Under the pieces are notes generated by a model that made no database searches, was not told the origin of the DNA, and was given only the letters and a program-made list of their open reading frames with translations. Both the position numbers and the translations under genes were made by a program. Below, one piece after another: positions 31,981 to 40,777 of a stretch of DNA of 64,000 nt. Within the stretch, counting starts at the first letter, position 1, and each line of letters starts with the position of its first letter. The stretch lies in NCBI GenBank assembly GCA_030323885.1, contig CM059187.1:123223593-123287592 (forward strand), written 5' to 3'. This DNA comes from Branchipolynoe longqiensis (taxonomy: Eukaryota > Annelida > Polychaeta > Phyllodocida > Polynoidae).

Positions 31981-33240
31981 GTGGGTTCATGATGTGTCCT
32001 GTGGTAGTGGCTGTAACCTGTGATCTCCTCCTTCCTGTCCTCTCTACACCGCTCCTACACTAATTCACATGTTCACTGATACTGTGATAGTGATAGCTAC
32101 CTCACTCACTTCGAATGTAGATAAGTAGCACCTCACCTATCCGTGTATGTGTATAGAGACAGCTGGTAGTCACATCCGAGAAGTGGATCGCTAGTTTATA
32201 GAGAGCCCTGTGCTATTAGTATTACTACTACTACTATAGATAGAGTAACTGTCACCTCACTGGTCTGTAAGTGTAAGCATGGTGTTGTCCTCAAAGTAGA
32301 TGTCCTGTGTTCTGATTAAGGAGCTCAGTAATTGACTGAGGTTCAACAATGTCTAAATTACAATTTTTTTTTTTTTTTTTTTTGGTCCATTAGTTGTTTA
32401 AGCAGGGGAAATTTCAATGATTCCCCGTAATACTGTCCAGGGATCAAATTGAAAGATATCCAAAATTTCATCAGATATCTACAATTTTGGTTAAATCTGG
32501 AATTTGTGTAATTTCTGAAGTGTCTCTGATGTAAAACTCCAAATAAAGAAGCAATCTATCTTTAACCGTCTACTAAGTAATATCAAAGCAAAATTCCAGA
32601 AAAACTAGAAAATTAACCCTGCCTCAGGATCTCGGTAATGGCAAATGTTTAGTTAGCAGGTGGCCGGTGTTGGGGTGATGGTTGGTGTTGGGATTCCCTT
32701 GGTGTGGTGAATTTCCCTGAAAACACAGCGATTCTCCCATAGACTTAAAACTGTCAGGGAATCACACAAAAAATACTACAATTTGGATTACATATGCTAC
32801 CTCTCCAACACTATTCTAGCGTCAATCCTCTGATCAGTCTCTGCAGACTATTCTTTGCGAGAGCTTCACTGTCCTTGTTATAACTGTATTATCGCCCAGC
32901 TAACTGCTGAGTTCACCCCCCCCCCCCCGTAATCACGTTTATTCCTGATTTTTGTTCGTGATATTGGAGAATATAAGGAAAATAATTACTAGAAGAACGA
33001 TAATAAGATTGCAGATATTTACTGTTTTGAATATTCTAAATTATTTACACACACCGCGCCATAGAGTTCCCCCCTATTTTGCCAGAATTTTTTTAAATTC
33101 TTGATGATTGAACACAAAATGCATATTGGACACATATATTGGCATATACTTTCACACCCTGTTGCACGCACCAATTTGCACCCAGTCAGTTTCTTTTGGA
33201 TGGTACGAATTAGATAATCAACAGCGGAAATCATCACCAA
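31981..33240. other. No gene seen; poly-T run and SINE-tail fragment
   Basis: Mostly unique AT-rich sequence. A poly-T run at about 32365-32383 is followed by GTTTAAGCAGGGGAAATTTC, the minus-strand form of the alternate SINE tail seen at 56725. A poly-C run is at about 32918-32928. If 31924-31980 is an exon, this is intron. Confidence 0.4.
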
Positions 33241-33690
33241 CTAATTATCTTTGAGCCAGTTATTTTCTTTTCATTAAATAAAATGTTAAAATTCTGCTCT
33301 CGGATTCCTCTTTTCATTTTGTCATTCCAAATTTAATGGGCGGCCATAATTTTACGTTATTTCCGAACACACGCAAACTGTCAATGTCCTAGCAGACTTT
33401 CTTAGGCGTCAGTTTCATTTTTAAATTAGGAGTTGTTTTTTATATATGCTTTTCAACTTTGTAATTAGCAAATTGGGCCAAAAGCTTGAGACAAATTTGT
33501 TTGATTACAGGAATTTCACGTGGGTGGATAGAGCATTCATTACCATCGTTGTCAAGTGCTGGCTTTCTGTTGGGCTCAGCGAATATATATTTGATGGGGA
33601 TTGTTCCGGAATGATAAAACTAGCTGTTGCAAGTGTCCATTTTATAACTAAAATTGTATCATCAATTTTGAGAAATTAAGTAACACATGA
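33241..33690. other. Unique AT-rich island
   Basis: Non-repetitive sequence with balanced complexity (AATTTAATGGGCGGCCATAA, TGTAATTAGCAAATTGGGCC) and a 77-codon plus-strand frame with no recognised domain. Candidate conserved non-coding sequence or intron; no direct proof. Confidence 0.3.
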
Positions 33691-33704
33691 TCATGGCTTT
33701 GGGG

Positions 33705-34360
33705 GCCCCCTACTTTGTACTGCTATGTGAGACGGGGATCCCCCATTGCACCGCTATCTGAAAAGGGTTCCCCTTATACTGCCAAGTGAGAAGGGGCTGC
33801 TCGTACACTGTTTTGTGAGAAGGGTTTGCTCATCTATCAGAAGGGGTTCCCCTTCTACTGCTATGTGAGAAAGGGCTTGCTGCTATATGAGAGACCAGAC
33901 GGGATGGCTGAATGAGTTAAAGCGTCCGTCTCCCGTGTTGGTAGATCGTGGGGTCGTAGGTTCGAACCCTAATCGAGTCAAACCAATGACTTGAAAATTG
34001 ATATTAGTCACTTCCGAGCCAGGTGCTCAGCATTATTAGGATAGGACAAGGACTGGTTGGCTCAGTGTCAGGATAATCTGAATGAGTTGGATATCAGGTC
34101 ATGGTGATGGTGGCCTGGTCTTCCAGTGGGGCAGCACTATCAACTCGCCATGAGTGCGCACTGTCACAATTCGGTACCCATCCTGATATGAGCTTAGATG
34201 TTGCTAGGTCGTAAAACAACAACAAACAAACAAAAGCTATATGAGAAGGGGCTGCCCTTGCACTGCTATGTGAGAATGGCTTCTCTTACTGCTACATGAG
34301 AAGCGACTTGCTGCTATGTGAGAAGGGCCCTTGTACTGCTACGTGAGAAGGGGCATGTGT
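33705..34360 (+). repeat. Minisatellite (ACTGCTATGTGAGAAGGGG unit) split by a SINE
   Basis: Repeats of about 27-32 bp with a TGCTATGTGAGAAGGGG core flank both sides of the SINE at 33893-34235 and resume after it. The array is therefore older than the SINE. Confidence 0.8.
33893..34235 (+). repeat. tRNA-derived SINE, full length with perfect target duplication
   Basis: 343 bp: tRNA-like head GGGATGGCTGAATGAGTTAA with B-box GGTTCGAACCC, conserved body (CAAACCAATGACTTG, CATTATTAGGATAGGACAAG, GATATCAGGTCATGG, CAGTGGGGCAGCACTATCAA, CGCCATGAGTGCGCACTG) and 3' module ending CGTAAAACAACAACAAACAA. The 11-bp duplication GCTATATGAGA is at 33882-33892 and 34236-34246. Good reference copy for the family. 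Confidence 0.92.
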
Positions 34361-34734
34361 GGTGGTGCTTACACTGCTGTGTGGGATGGTTCAGCCCGAT
34401 GTGGCGTGTTGGCATGGCACAGGTGCAGCATGTAAGTTTATCCCACATTCTAACCCTGCGCTATGACGGGTATGCGCGCCACCCCACCGCCCCCACACAT
34501 CCTCATAGACTGGAGTGTACACACAGTGTGGATCATCCTCACCTGACAATTGTCTGCGATCCCACACCTGCGTGACATTCCGTGCTTACAAAGCGTCCAG
34601 GAAAGCGCCACGTGAAGGAACAACAACCCCCTTTCACCAAATAAAACACAGCCTGGGGAAAAAAAAGTGTGCAACAGTCAATGAAGGGCTCGCGCTACTG
34701 AAGTGAAAGCCAATAGAAATTAAACTACTCCCTT

Positions 34735-34739
34735 ATATA

Positions 34740-34797
<58 letters not shown>
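34735..34797. repeat. (TA)n microsatellite, DIRS insertion site A
   Basis: TA repeat directly abutting the left end of the DIRS element. A short TATATATA continues on the other side of the element (40237-40243), so the element sits within a TA repeat. Confidence 0.85.
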
Positions 34798-34801
<4 letters not shown>

Positions 34802-34867
34802 ACCTCGGTATGCCGCCTCTGGCTAGCCGTAGGCTAGGGAGAAGGAAGCACATCCGGGTCCAGCAAT
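34798..34867 (+). repeat. DIRS left terminus and inverted repeat, copy A
   Basis: The outer part (34798-34840) begins TTTTACCTCGGTATGCCGCC and is the exact reverse complement of 39875-39917. The inner 32 nt (34836-34867) is the exact reverse complement of 40119-40150 near the right end. Confidence 0.92.
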
Positions 34868-35529
34868 TAGCATAAGTAACTCACAACGGGAGGACGTTTG
34901 TGAGTTGCTCCACAGGATTTATCTACTACTACTGCTTTTATCCAAAAGTAAGTACTGTTTTCTTCGATAACTTTGTTTATCATGCTCTATAGCATCTTTT
35001 TATGAAAGTTCAGAACTTTCTTCAGTCCTGTTTGGACTTTGTACGTTTTTTAACTTACGGATAGAACATTGCGTGCCGCTGGCACAAACGAAACCGATAC
35101 TGAGTTCTATCGACACCTGTTTTTCAGACAGGGAGAAATGGCAACCCGAGTTGCTCATTTCCTAAGAAAAGTCTCCCGGATCCTAATAGAGGATGATGTT
35201 GGGGATGCTTCTGGGTGTTTTTTATAAACACCCCTGACCGGTTTAAGGCGAACCTCCGAGTTTCGTAATATTTTCTCCAACTTGTTGGCGCTGTAGCCAC
35301 AGGTGGGAGAAGTGTACGGAACAGAGAGAGGGGCCGATCTCACGATCGATGCCCTCCGTTTGGTTGGTTTCGTTACCACACACCTACGGCAAATTTAGCT
35401 TCACGCCTGTACTGACACGTTGCAAAACACGTTCTCTGTACCATGTTCCTCAACCCAGTTTACTGGCTTACACTTGTGTAGTTGAGATGATTCCGGGTTA
35501 GTAACGCTTTGGTTTCGTTACAGTTCCCG
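34868..35529 (+). other. DIRS 5' untranslated region, copy A
   Basis: About 660 bp between the left terminus and the first Gag ATG. It contains direct or inverted small repeats such as GAAAGTTCAGAACTTTC (a palindrome at about 35004) and no long frame. Promoter signals are presumably here but none is distinctive. Confidence 0.5.
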
Positions 35530-36411
35530 ATGGCCACTCGCCGGAATAAGCCGCCCGCTGCAGCGGTGGGTGTCCCCCCTACGGATTACGATTCGTCTCC
35601 ACCGGCTACGGCTCCGCCGTCCCCACATCCTGGGGCTCATGCCTCGGATCAAGACAGTGATCACGCCCCTCAACCAGTGGGGTGGGAGGCGAAAATGGCG
35701 GAGATGATGGAGGAGAAGATGCGCCTTTTCCAGGCGCAGACCTTTCCAGATCCTTCCCAAATCCCTGATGAGGATTGGGAAGACTTTTCTGAGGACGAAG
35801 AGGACACGCTTTCGGCACCTGAGGTTCCGAAACCGAAAGCGCGGGGCAAGAAACGCCGCCCAGTGAGCAGTTCTGGTGACGAGTTCACAAAGAAAGCGAA
35901 CTCTAAGCGCTCCAAAAAGTCCAAAAAGAAGAAGAAGAAGAAGAAGGACTCCTCTTCAGACTCGTCGTCCGACTCTTCTTCCACCGAGTCGGATTCCGAC
36001 ACGGAACGAGCGGGAGTCTACGCCAAAATAGGCGTTAAAGCTGGCAAGAAGATTGTCAAAAAGAAAGCTCAGAAAGTGCGCACCACTACCATGATGCGCA
36101 AAACGGTGAATGGCCATTTCACTACGTTTAAACCGATCGAAGTCATCAACAAGTTGACTGAGCAGATTTCAGGAGTTAAGGGCATTCCTGCTTCGGTTTC
36201 CAAAGAGATGGATTCCGGCATTCATCTTTCCGACGAACGCCGTCGTTATGAAACTTCCCTCTGCCTGATCCATAAGGCAGTTTTGGGTGCCTTGACGTCT
36301 GTTATCCCTGTGGCTAACAGGATGCAGACAGAGAACAAGTTCTCGTCTTTGGCGCGGGTTATGGACCGGGGCATAGCTTTGTTAGCAGCCGCTGACCCAT
36401 CGGAGATTTGA
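35530..36411 (+). CDS. DIRS Gag-like protein, N-terminal part, copy A
   Basis: 293 codons from the ATG at 35530 (the frame is open slightly upstream without an ATG). Probable nucleocapsid/structural product of the retrotransposon. It starts MATRRNKPPAAA, has a Pro/Ser-rich stretch, an acidic segment (EDWEDFSEDEEDT, about residues 85-97), then a lysine run followed by an acidic Ser/Asp run, and an alpha-helical, domain-like C-terminal third. It ends at TGA 36409-36411, where the +1 frame continues with 144 codons of compatible, RGG-rich sequence. The shift may be programmed or a mutation. The product has no zinc knuckle. Confidence 0.8.
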   Translation: MATRRNKPPAAAVGVPPTDYDSSPPATAPPSPHPGAHASDQDSDHAPQPVGWEAKMAEMMEEKMRLFQAQTFPDPSQIPDEDWEDFSEDEEDTLSAPEVPKPKARGKKRRPVSSSGDEFTKKANSKRSKKSKKKKKKKKDSSSDSSSDSSSTESDSDTERAGVYAKIGVKAGKKIVKKKAQKVRTTTMMRKTVNGHFTTFKPIEVINKLTEQISGVKGIPASVSKEMDSGIHLSDERRRYETSLCLIHKAVLGALTSVIPVANRMQTENKFSSLARVMDRGIALLAAADPSEI

Positions 36412-36844
36412 AAACGTTTTCAAATCGGTCACCACAGATGCCGGAAAAGAGGTTGCCCGCTCTAAGAAGGTAACGGACCATGATGGTAAGGAATACACCG
36501 TGTATTCCGGACCTACCCCTATCAAGAGCAAACCGCTTGATAAATCCAAGATGTTTGGGGGTCAGCTAGCTTACCTGTACAAACAGGTAGAGGTCGACTA
36601 CAAGAGTGCTAAAAACACTGAAGCAAAGAGTCGTCGCTTCCAAAACCCAGCAGGGTTCAGAAAGTCTAGGACGGATTTTCGATTCCGCAGAGGAGGAAGG
36701 CCGTTCAGGGGCGGACCGTCCTTCCAGTTCAACCAGCGAGGAAGGGGCCGAGGCGACAGGCCGGCCTCAAACTGGAACGACAACCGCGGCTACAAGAGGG
36801 ATTTCGTTCCCAAGCCCCAGTTCCCGAAACAAGGGAACAAGTAG
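36410..36844 (+). CDS. DIRS Gag C-terminal RGG-rich extension (+1 frame), copy A
   Basis: Open for 144 codons in the +1 frame directly from the Gag stop, with no ATG near its beginning; it contains the segment VYSGPTPIKSKPLDKSK and a C-terminal Arg/Gly-rich region (RRGGRPFRGGPSF, RGRGRGDRPA, about the last 60 residues) typical of RNA-binding tails. It is most likely made as a fusion with the upstream ORF by +1 frameshifting, or the upstream stop is a mutation shared by both copies. It ends at TAG 36842-36844, just before the RT frame. Confidence 0.7.
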   Translation, partial: ENVFKSVTTDAGKEVARSKKVTDHDGKEYTVYSGPTPIKSKPLDKSKMFGGQLAYLYKQVEVDYKSAKNTEAKSRRFQNPAGFRKSRTDFRFRRGGRPFRGGPSFQFNQRGRGRGDRPASNWNDNRGYKRDFVPKPQFPKQGNK

Positions 36845-36882
36845 AGATTTCCACACAAACAGTGCAGCCTCCTGACCCTACA

Positions 36883-38772
36883 ATGGTCACGGAGGAAACT
36901 CAAACTGAAGTAAGCCTTTTTCAAGCAGGGAATGTTTCTAATTGTTTACATCAATGGCAACAGTTAACCACTAATCCAGAGGTCCTGAGTATTGTTAAAG
37001 GCATTCACATCCCTTTCACACAATTGCCTATACAAAAGAGAGCGCCTTTTCCGTATCAGTTTAATTCACTAGAAAAATCTCAGCTAGATCAGCAGGTTCT
37101 ACTGTTTGAGTCTAAGGGCATTGTCAACAGAGTTGAACATACTGAAGGGGAATATATTTCCAATATCTTCTCTACTCCTAAACCTGATGGTTCAATCCGA
37201 ATGATTTTAGATTTAACTCAGTTGAATGAAATCATTGAATACAAACATTTCAAAATGTTTTCTTTAGAAACAGCTCGTGATTTAATTACCCCAGGGTGTT
37301 GGCTAGCGAGTGTTGATTTAAGGGATGCGTACTACACCGTTCCTATTCACCAGACAGATCGGAAATACCTACGTTTTCTCTGGAATGGCCAACTTTTTGA
37401 ATTTACATGTTTACCTAATGGTTTGGCCTGCGCACCGCGTCTGTTTACTAAGTTGTTGAAACCAATTTTTGCACACATGGCAAAATTGGGGCATTGTATG
37501 TTTCCATACATAGATGATTCTTTTATTATGGGCCAATCTTTCACGCAATGTGAACTCGCTGTTAAAGATTTATGCAAAATTTTCACCAAATTGGGTTTCT
37601 TCATACATAACAAGAAATCAGTTTTTTCTCCTACTCAGGAGCTTAAGTGTCTCGGGTTCATTCTGAACACCACGGCTATGACCGTTTCGCTTACACGCCA
37701 AAAGAAAGATAAGCTTTACCGCACAGCGATACAGCTGTTAGACACTTCTAGGCCAAAGATTAGACAGGTCGCGGTCCTTATCGGGGTCATGGTTTCGTAT
37801 AGTCCAGCTATTCTATACGGAGCGGCACACATAAAATCCCTCGAAATTGATAAAAATTTGGCGCTGGCCCGCGCAAAGGGAAACTTTGAAAAGACCATGT
37901 TTATTTCGGAGAACGGCCTAGCCGACATTGATTGGTGGCTAAACCACTTTGACCATTCCCCCAATCCCATTAGAATGGGAGAGCCTGACACTACCGTTAC
38001 CACTGACGCGTCTCTCCAAGGGTGGGGAGCACATCAAAATGATGTAGCAACGGGAGGAAGATGGCTAGAATCGGAACTCCCCGATCATATTAACGTTCTA
38101 GAACTAAGGGCCATTTACTTGGGATTAACCAGTCTAGTAAAAATACCCAAAAATAATGTACGTATCCTCACGGATAACACCACAGCTATGGCTTATGTCA
38201 GAAATATGGGAGGTACAAAATCGATTAAATGTAATGCAATGGCACTTCTCATTTGGAACTGGGCTCAAACCTTTGATGTCTGGTTAACTGTTAATCACAT
38301 TCCAGGCACACAAAATTGTCTAGCTGACAAGATGAGTCGCCAGTTCCATGATCACTTAGAGTGGTCACTTAATCCATCCATTTTCAAACACATTTGTCAC
38401 ACATGGGGTTCACCTCAGATCGATTTGTTCGCTTCGCGTAATAACTTTAAAATTCCAAAATATGTTTCGTGGCACCCGGAACCCAATGCTTGGCACATTG
38501 ATGCCTTCTCCCTAAAGTGGCGACATCATTTCTTTTACATTTTCCCCCCCTTTACTATCATTAGCAAAGTCGCCAGAAAGATTCAAATGGAGGGGACACA
38601 CGCCATACTCATCGTCCCCGAGTGGCACACGCAACCGTGGCTACCGACGTTACTAGCCACAGCCAAAAGCAGCCTTCGCTTCCCAAGATTCCGAGGAAAC
38701 CTCAAACATCAGGGACCACTAGAACGCCACGGAAACGTGTCGACAACTCCGTTAGTGGCATTCCTTTTTTAA
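36883..38772 (+). CDS. DIRS reverse transcriptase - RNase H - methyltransferase-like protein, copy A
   Basis: 629 codons from the ATG at 36883; the frame is open further upstream and overlaps the end of the Gag extension, so a frameshift or reinitiation could also supply the start. RT motifs: TPKPDGSIRMILDLTQLN (about 98-115), SVDLRDAYYTVPI, LPNGLACAPRLFTKL and the catalytic YIDD (209-212). RNase H: the first Asp in TTDAS (about 375), the Glu in LELRAIY (about 407), the Asp in LTDNTTA (about 431) and HIPGTQNCLAD. After RNase H a segment with DLFASRNNF, DAFSLKW, FYIFPPF and ILIVPEWHTQPW matches the layout of the adenine-methyltransferase-like domain described in DIRS elements. It copies element RNA into DNA in the nucleus or cytoplasm. 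Confidence 0.92.
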   Translation: MVTEETQTEVSLFQAGNVSNCLHQWQQLTTNPEVLSIVKGIHIPFTQLPIQKRAPFPYQFNSLEKSQLDQQVLLFESKGIVNRVEHTEGEYISNIFSTPKPDGSIRMILDLTQLNEIIEYKHFKMFSLETARDLITPGCWLASVDLRDAYYTVPIHQTDRKYLRFLWNGQLFEFTCLPNGLACAPRLFTKLLKPIFAHMAKLGHCMFPYIDDSFIMGQSFTQCELAVKDLCKIFTKLGFFIHNKKSVFSPTQELKCLGFILNTTAMTVSLTRQKKDKLYRTAIQLLDTSRPKIRQVAVLIGVMVSYSPAILYGAAHIKSLEIDKNLALARAKGNFEKTMFISENGLADIDWWLNHFDHSPNPIRMGEPDTTVTTDASLQGWGAHQNDVATGGRWLESELPDHINVLELRAIYLGLTSLVKIPKNNVRILTDNTTAMAYVRNMGGTKSIKCNAMALLIWNWAQTFDVWLTVNHIPGTQNCLADKMSRQFHDHLEWSLNPSIFKHICHTWGSPQIDLFASRNNFKIPKYVSWHPEPNAWHIDAFSLKWRHHFFYIFPPFTIISKVARKIQMEGTHAILIVPEWHTQPWLPTLLATAKSSLRFPRFRGNLKHQGPLERHGNVSTTPLVAFLF

Positions 38773-39731
38773 ATAAATATTTAGAACAGTTTGGCTTAGA
38801 CAAAATTACACAACAGCGTTTGGTTGATGATGCGTGGAGAAAAGGAACGGTGAAAATGTATACTACGTATTTAAAGAAATGGGGTATTTATTGCCTGCTT
38901 AAGAAAGTCAAGCCAATGACTCCCACAGTATCCCAGGTAGGACTCTTCCTACGTTACCTAGAGGACGAAGGCCTAGGATATGGCGCTATTAACGCTGCCA
39001 GATGTGCTCTGTCGATAATCCTACCGCGGGTTAATGGACAAACAATGGGTAAACACCATGTTATTTGTTGGATCATACGATCAATTTATCAGAGGAATCC
39101 CCCTAAACCCAAATATAATAGGTTTTGGGATGTTTCTCTAGTGTTCAACCTCTTCAAGAAATGGCCAGAAAATAAGTTTCTGGACGTTAAACTTTTAGGT
39201 TTCAAAGTCGCAGTTTTGCTTCTCCTGGTCACTGGACACAGAGGCCAATCTATAGTTGCCCTATCGCTGAATGGTCTAGAAATTGACAGTAAAGAGGCCA
39301 CGTTTGATTTATCAACTTTATTAAAATCAAACCGATTAGGTGACCCCCTTTCTACGATAGGGGTGTCCAGTTTCACTCAGGATCGCAAGTTATGTGTCGT
39401 ATCTGCGATACGAAATTATATATCCAAGACAAGATTAATAAGAAACTCAAGACAGCTATTGGTCAGCTTTATTAAGCCACACAAGGCCATTTCCAGGGAT
39501 ACCCTCGCCCGATGGACAATGAATGTGTTAAAACTGGCGGGAGTAAATACAGACAGGTACTCATCGCACTCTACACGTGGTGCAATGGTGTCCAAGGCAA
39601 GATTGCTAGGCATCTCAGTTAAACGGATCCTAGCTCACGCGGGATGGAAAACCGCTACTTCGTTTGCTAGACATTACCACAAACGACTAGAGAAGCCTCA
39701 GCCGATAGCGCACAGGCTACTCACCAACTGA
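38622..39731 (+). CDS. DIRS tyrosine recombinase, copy A
   Basis: Up to 369 codons, overlapping the RT ORF by about 150 nt in another frame. No ATG lies near the start (the open frame begins at a GTG), so its translation start is unclear. The catalytic set of the lambda-integrase family is complete, in open-frame numbering: Arg207 (TGHRGQ), His316 and Arg319 (HSTR), Trp342 (AGWKT) and nucleophile Tyr352 (RHYHK). A SAM-like N-terminal DNA-binding domain (about 60-150: KGTVKMYTTYLKKWGIYC, VSQVGLFLRYLEDEG) precedes it. It would integrate the circular DNA intermediate, which explains the lack of target duplication. Confidence 0.92.
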   Translation: MAHATVATDVTSHSQKQPSLPKIPRKPQTSGTTRTPRKRVDNSVSGIPFLNKYLEQFGLDKITQQRLVDDAWRKGTVKMYTTYLKKWGIYCLLKKVKPMTPTVSQVGLFLRYLEDEGLGYGAINAARCALSIILPRVNGQTMGKHHVICWIIRSIYQRNPPKPKYNRFWDVSLVFNLFKKWPENKFLDVKLLGFKVAVLLLLVTGHRGQSIVALSLNGLEIDSKEATFDLSTLLKSNRLGDPLSTIGVSSFTQDRKLCVVSAIRNYISKTRLIRNSRQLLVSFIKPHKAISRDTLARWTMNVLKLAGVNTDRYSSHSTRGAMVSKARLLGISVKRILAHAGWKTATSFARHYHKRLEKPQPIAHRLLTN

Positions 39732-39874
39732 AAGAGAGAGGTAAGAAAAACATTGGTTTTTCCTCTTTTTTGCCATACAAATCGCTTTTCCATTGTTGCA
39801 TACATAAGACATAATCACTAAAGAATAATAACAAAACAAGAATATCAGGATAAAAATTATTTTACGTAAAGGTC

Positions 39875-40007
39875 TCCCTAGCCTACGGCTAGCCAGAGGC
39901 GGCATACCGAGGTAAAATAGATTAGTTAGACGAATCTTACCTGGGTATAGATGATGGATAACTATTGTTTTACCGAGGTAGAAGCCTCGGTTAGACGTGG
40001 GCGAGGG
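39875..40007 (+). repeat. DIRS internal complementary region, copy A
   Basis: 39875-39917 is the exact reverse complement of the left outer end (34798-34840). 39918-40007 is the exact reverse complement of the right outer end (40147-40236). The junction between them at 39917/39918 represents the two element ends joined, as in a circle. Confidence 0.93.
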
Positions 40008-40118
40008 CCCACCCACCACGCCCTGCCACGTCTAGTCAATCACTCAATTTAGCATGAGGTCACTTGACCTTAGGTTGTTTTTTTTAGAATCATTTTTATC
40101 CTGAATTAGTAGGTAAAG

Positions 40119-40236
40119 ATTGCTGGACCCGGATGTGCTTCCTTCTCCCTCGCCCACGTCTAACCGAGGCTTCTACCTCGGTAAAACAATAGTTATCCAT
40201 CATCTATACCCAGGTAAGATTCGTCTAACTAATCTA
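40119..40236 (+). repeat. DIRS right terminus and inverted repeat, copy A
   Basis: It begins ATTGCTGGACCCGGATGTGC (inverted repeat with the left end) and continues with an outer 90-nt part complementary to the internal region. It ends CTAACTAATCTA, followed by TATATATA of the target. Confidence 0.92.
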
Positions 40237-40777
40237 TATATATACATAATACCTGGTGGTGTTTCTGAAATCACGAATGAGTCTTGCGTATCCTGAGCTG
40301 ATATGAAACCGCAGATAGTTCTAAATAATGTCCTTCGTGTGTGATATTAGATGTAACCCCATCACCGAACCACCCTAAAAAAAACATGCAAAGAAATCCA
40401 ATTAATAATATATTATATTGGATTTATATTGCATAAGTATAATTATATATATGTATAAACATATGTCATGTATAACGTATTATGCGAGCATAAAGGGAGG
40501 GATTTTACTTATTTTTATTATTATTGTTATACTCCGTGGGACACAATACTAACCGGTGGCGCCATCTACAGCCCACCTCTCCTCCACCAGATGTTGGTTA
40601 ACCAATGTCAGTTGCTGTCTGGTTCGAGGGCGCATCCCCAGGATATAATTATATAGTATATGTGTATATATGCATATATTCATGCATGCATATAACTTAT
40701 AAGTGTAATACATATATGCATGTATACATACATATACACACATACACATATATAGATACACACATGTTTAAATATAT
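40237..40777. other. Spacer between DIRS and RTE elements, copy A
   Basis: AT-rich sequence with ATGCATGCATATA-type repeats at about 40670-40760 next to the RTE tail. No gene recognised. The same spacer is at 48381-48923. Confidence 0.6.

Larger units (their letters stand above)
34798..40236 (+). mobile_element. DIRS-type tyrosine-recombinase retrotransposon, copy A
   Basis: The 5.44-kb element encodes Gag-like, RT/RNase H/methyltransferase-like and tyrosine recombinase products, with no LTRs and no integrase. Its ends carry an inverted repeat (34836-34867 with 40119-40150). An internal complementary region (39875-40007) is the reverse complement of the outermost 43 nt of the left end joined to the outermost 90 nt of the right end. 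That arrangement is known from DIRS elements and lets the ends be rebuilt through a circular intermediate. No target-site duplication is expected or seen. All main frames are open apart from the shift within gag, so the copy looks recent. Confidence 0.93.

Noticed and set aside
33893..33985. tRNA gene suggested by A-box and B-box words
   Set aside because: It is the head of a SINE with body, tail and target-site duplication; the cloverleaf is not complete.
35155..35379. 74-codon minus-strand frame in the DIRS 5' region (and its twin at 43298)
   Set aside because: Short, in the element's untranslated leader, no domain; conserved only because the two copies are the same locus.
34798..40236. 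Ngaro-type element or LTR retrotransposon
   Set aside because: Terminal sequences are inverted with an internal complementary region, not split direct repeats or LTRs, and there is a tyrosine recombinase in place of a DDE integrase.
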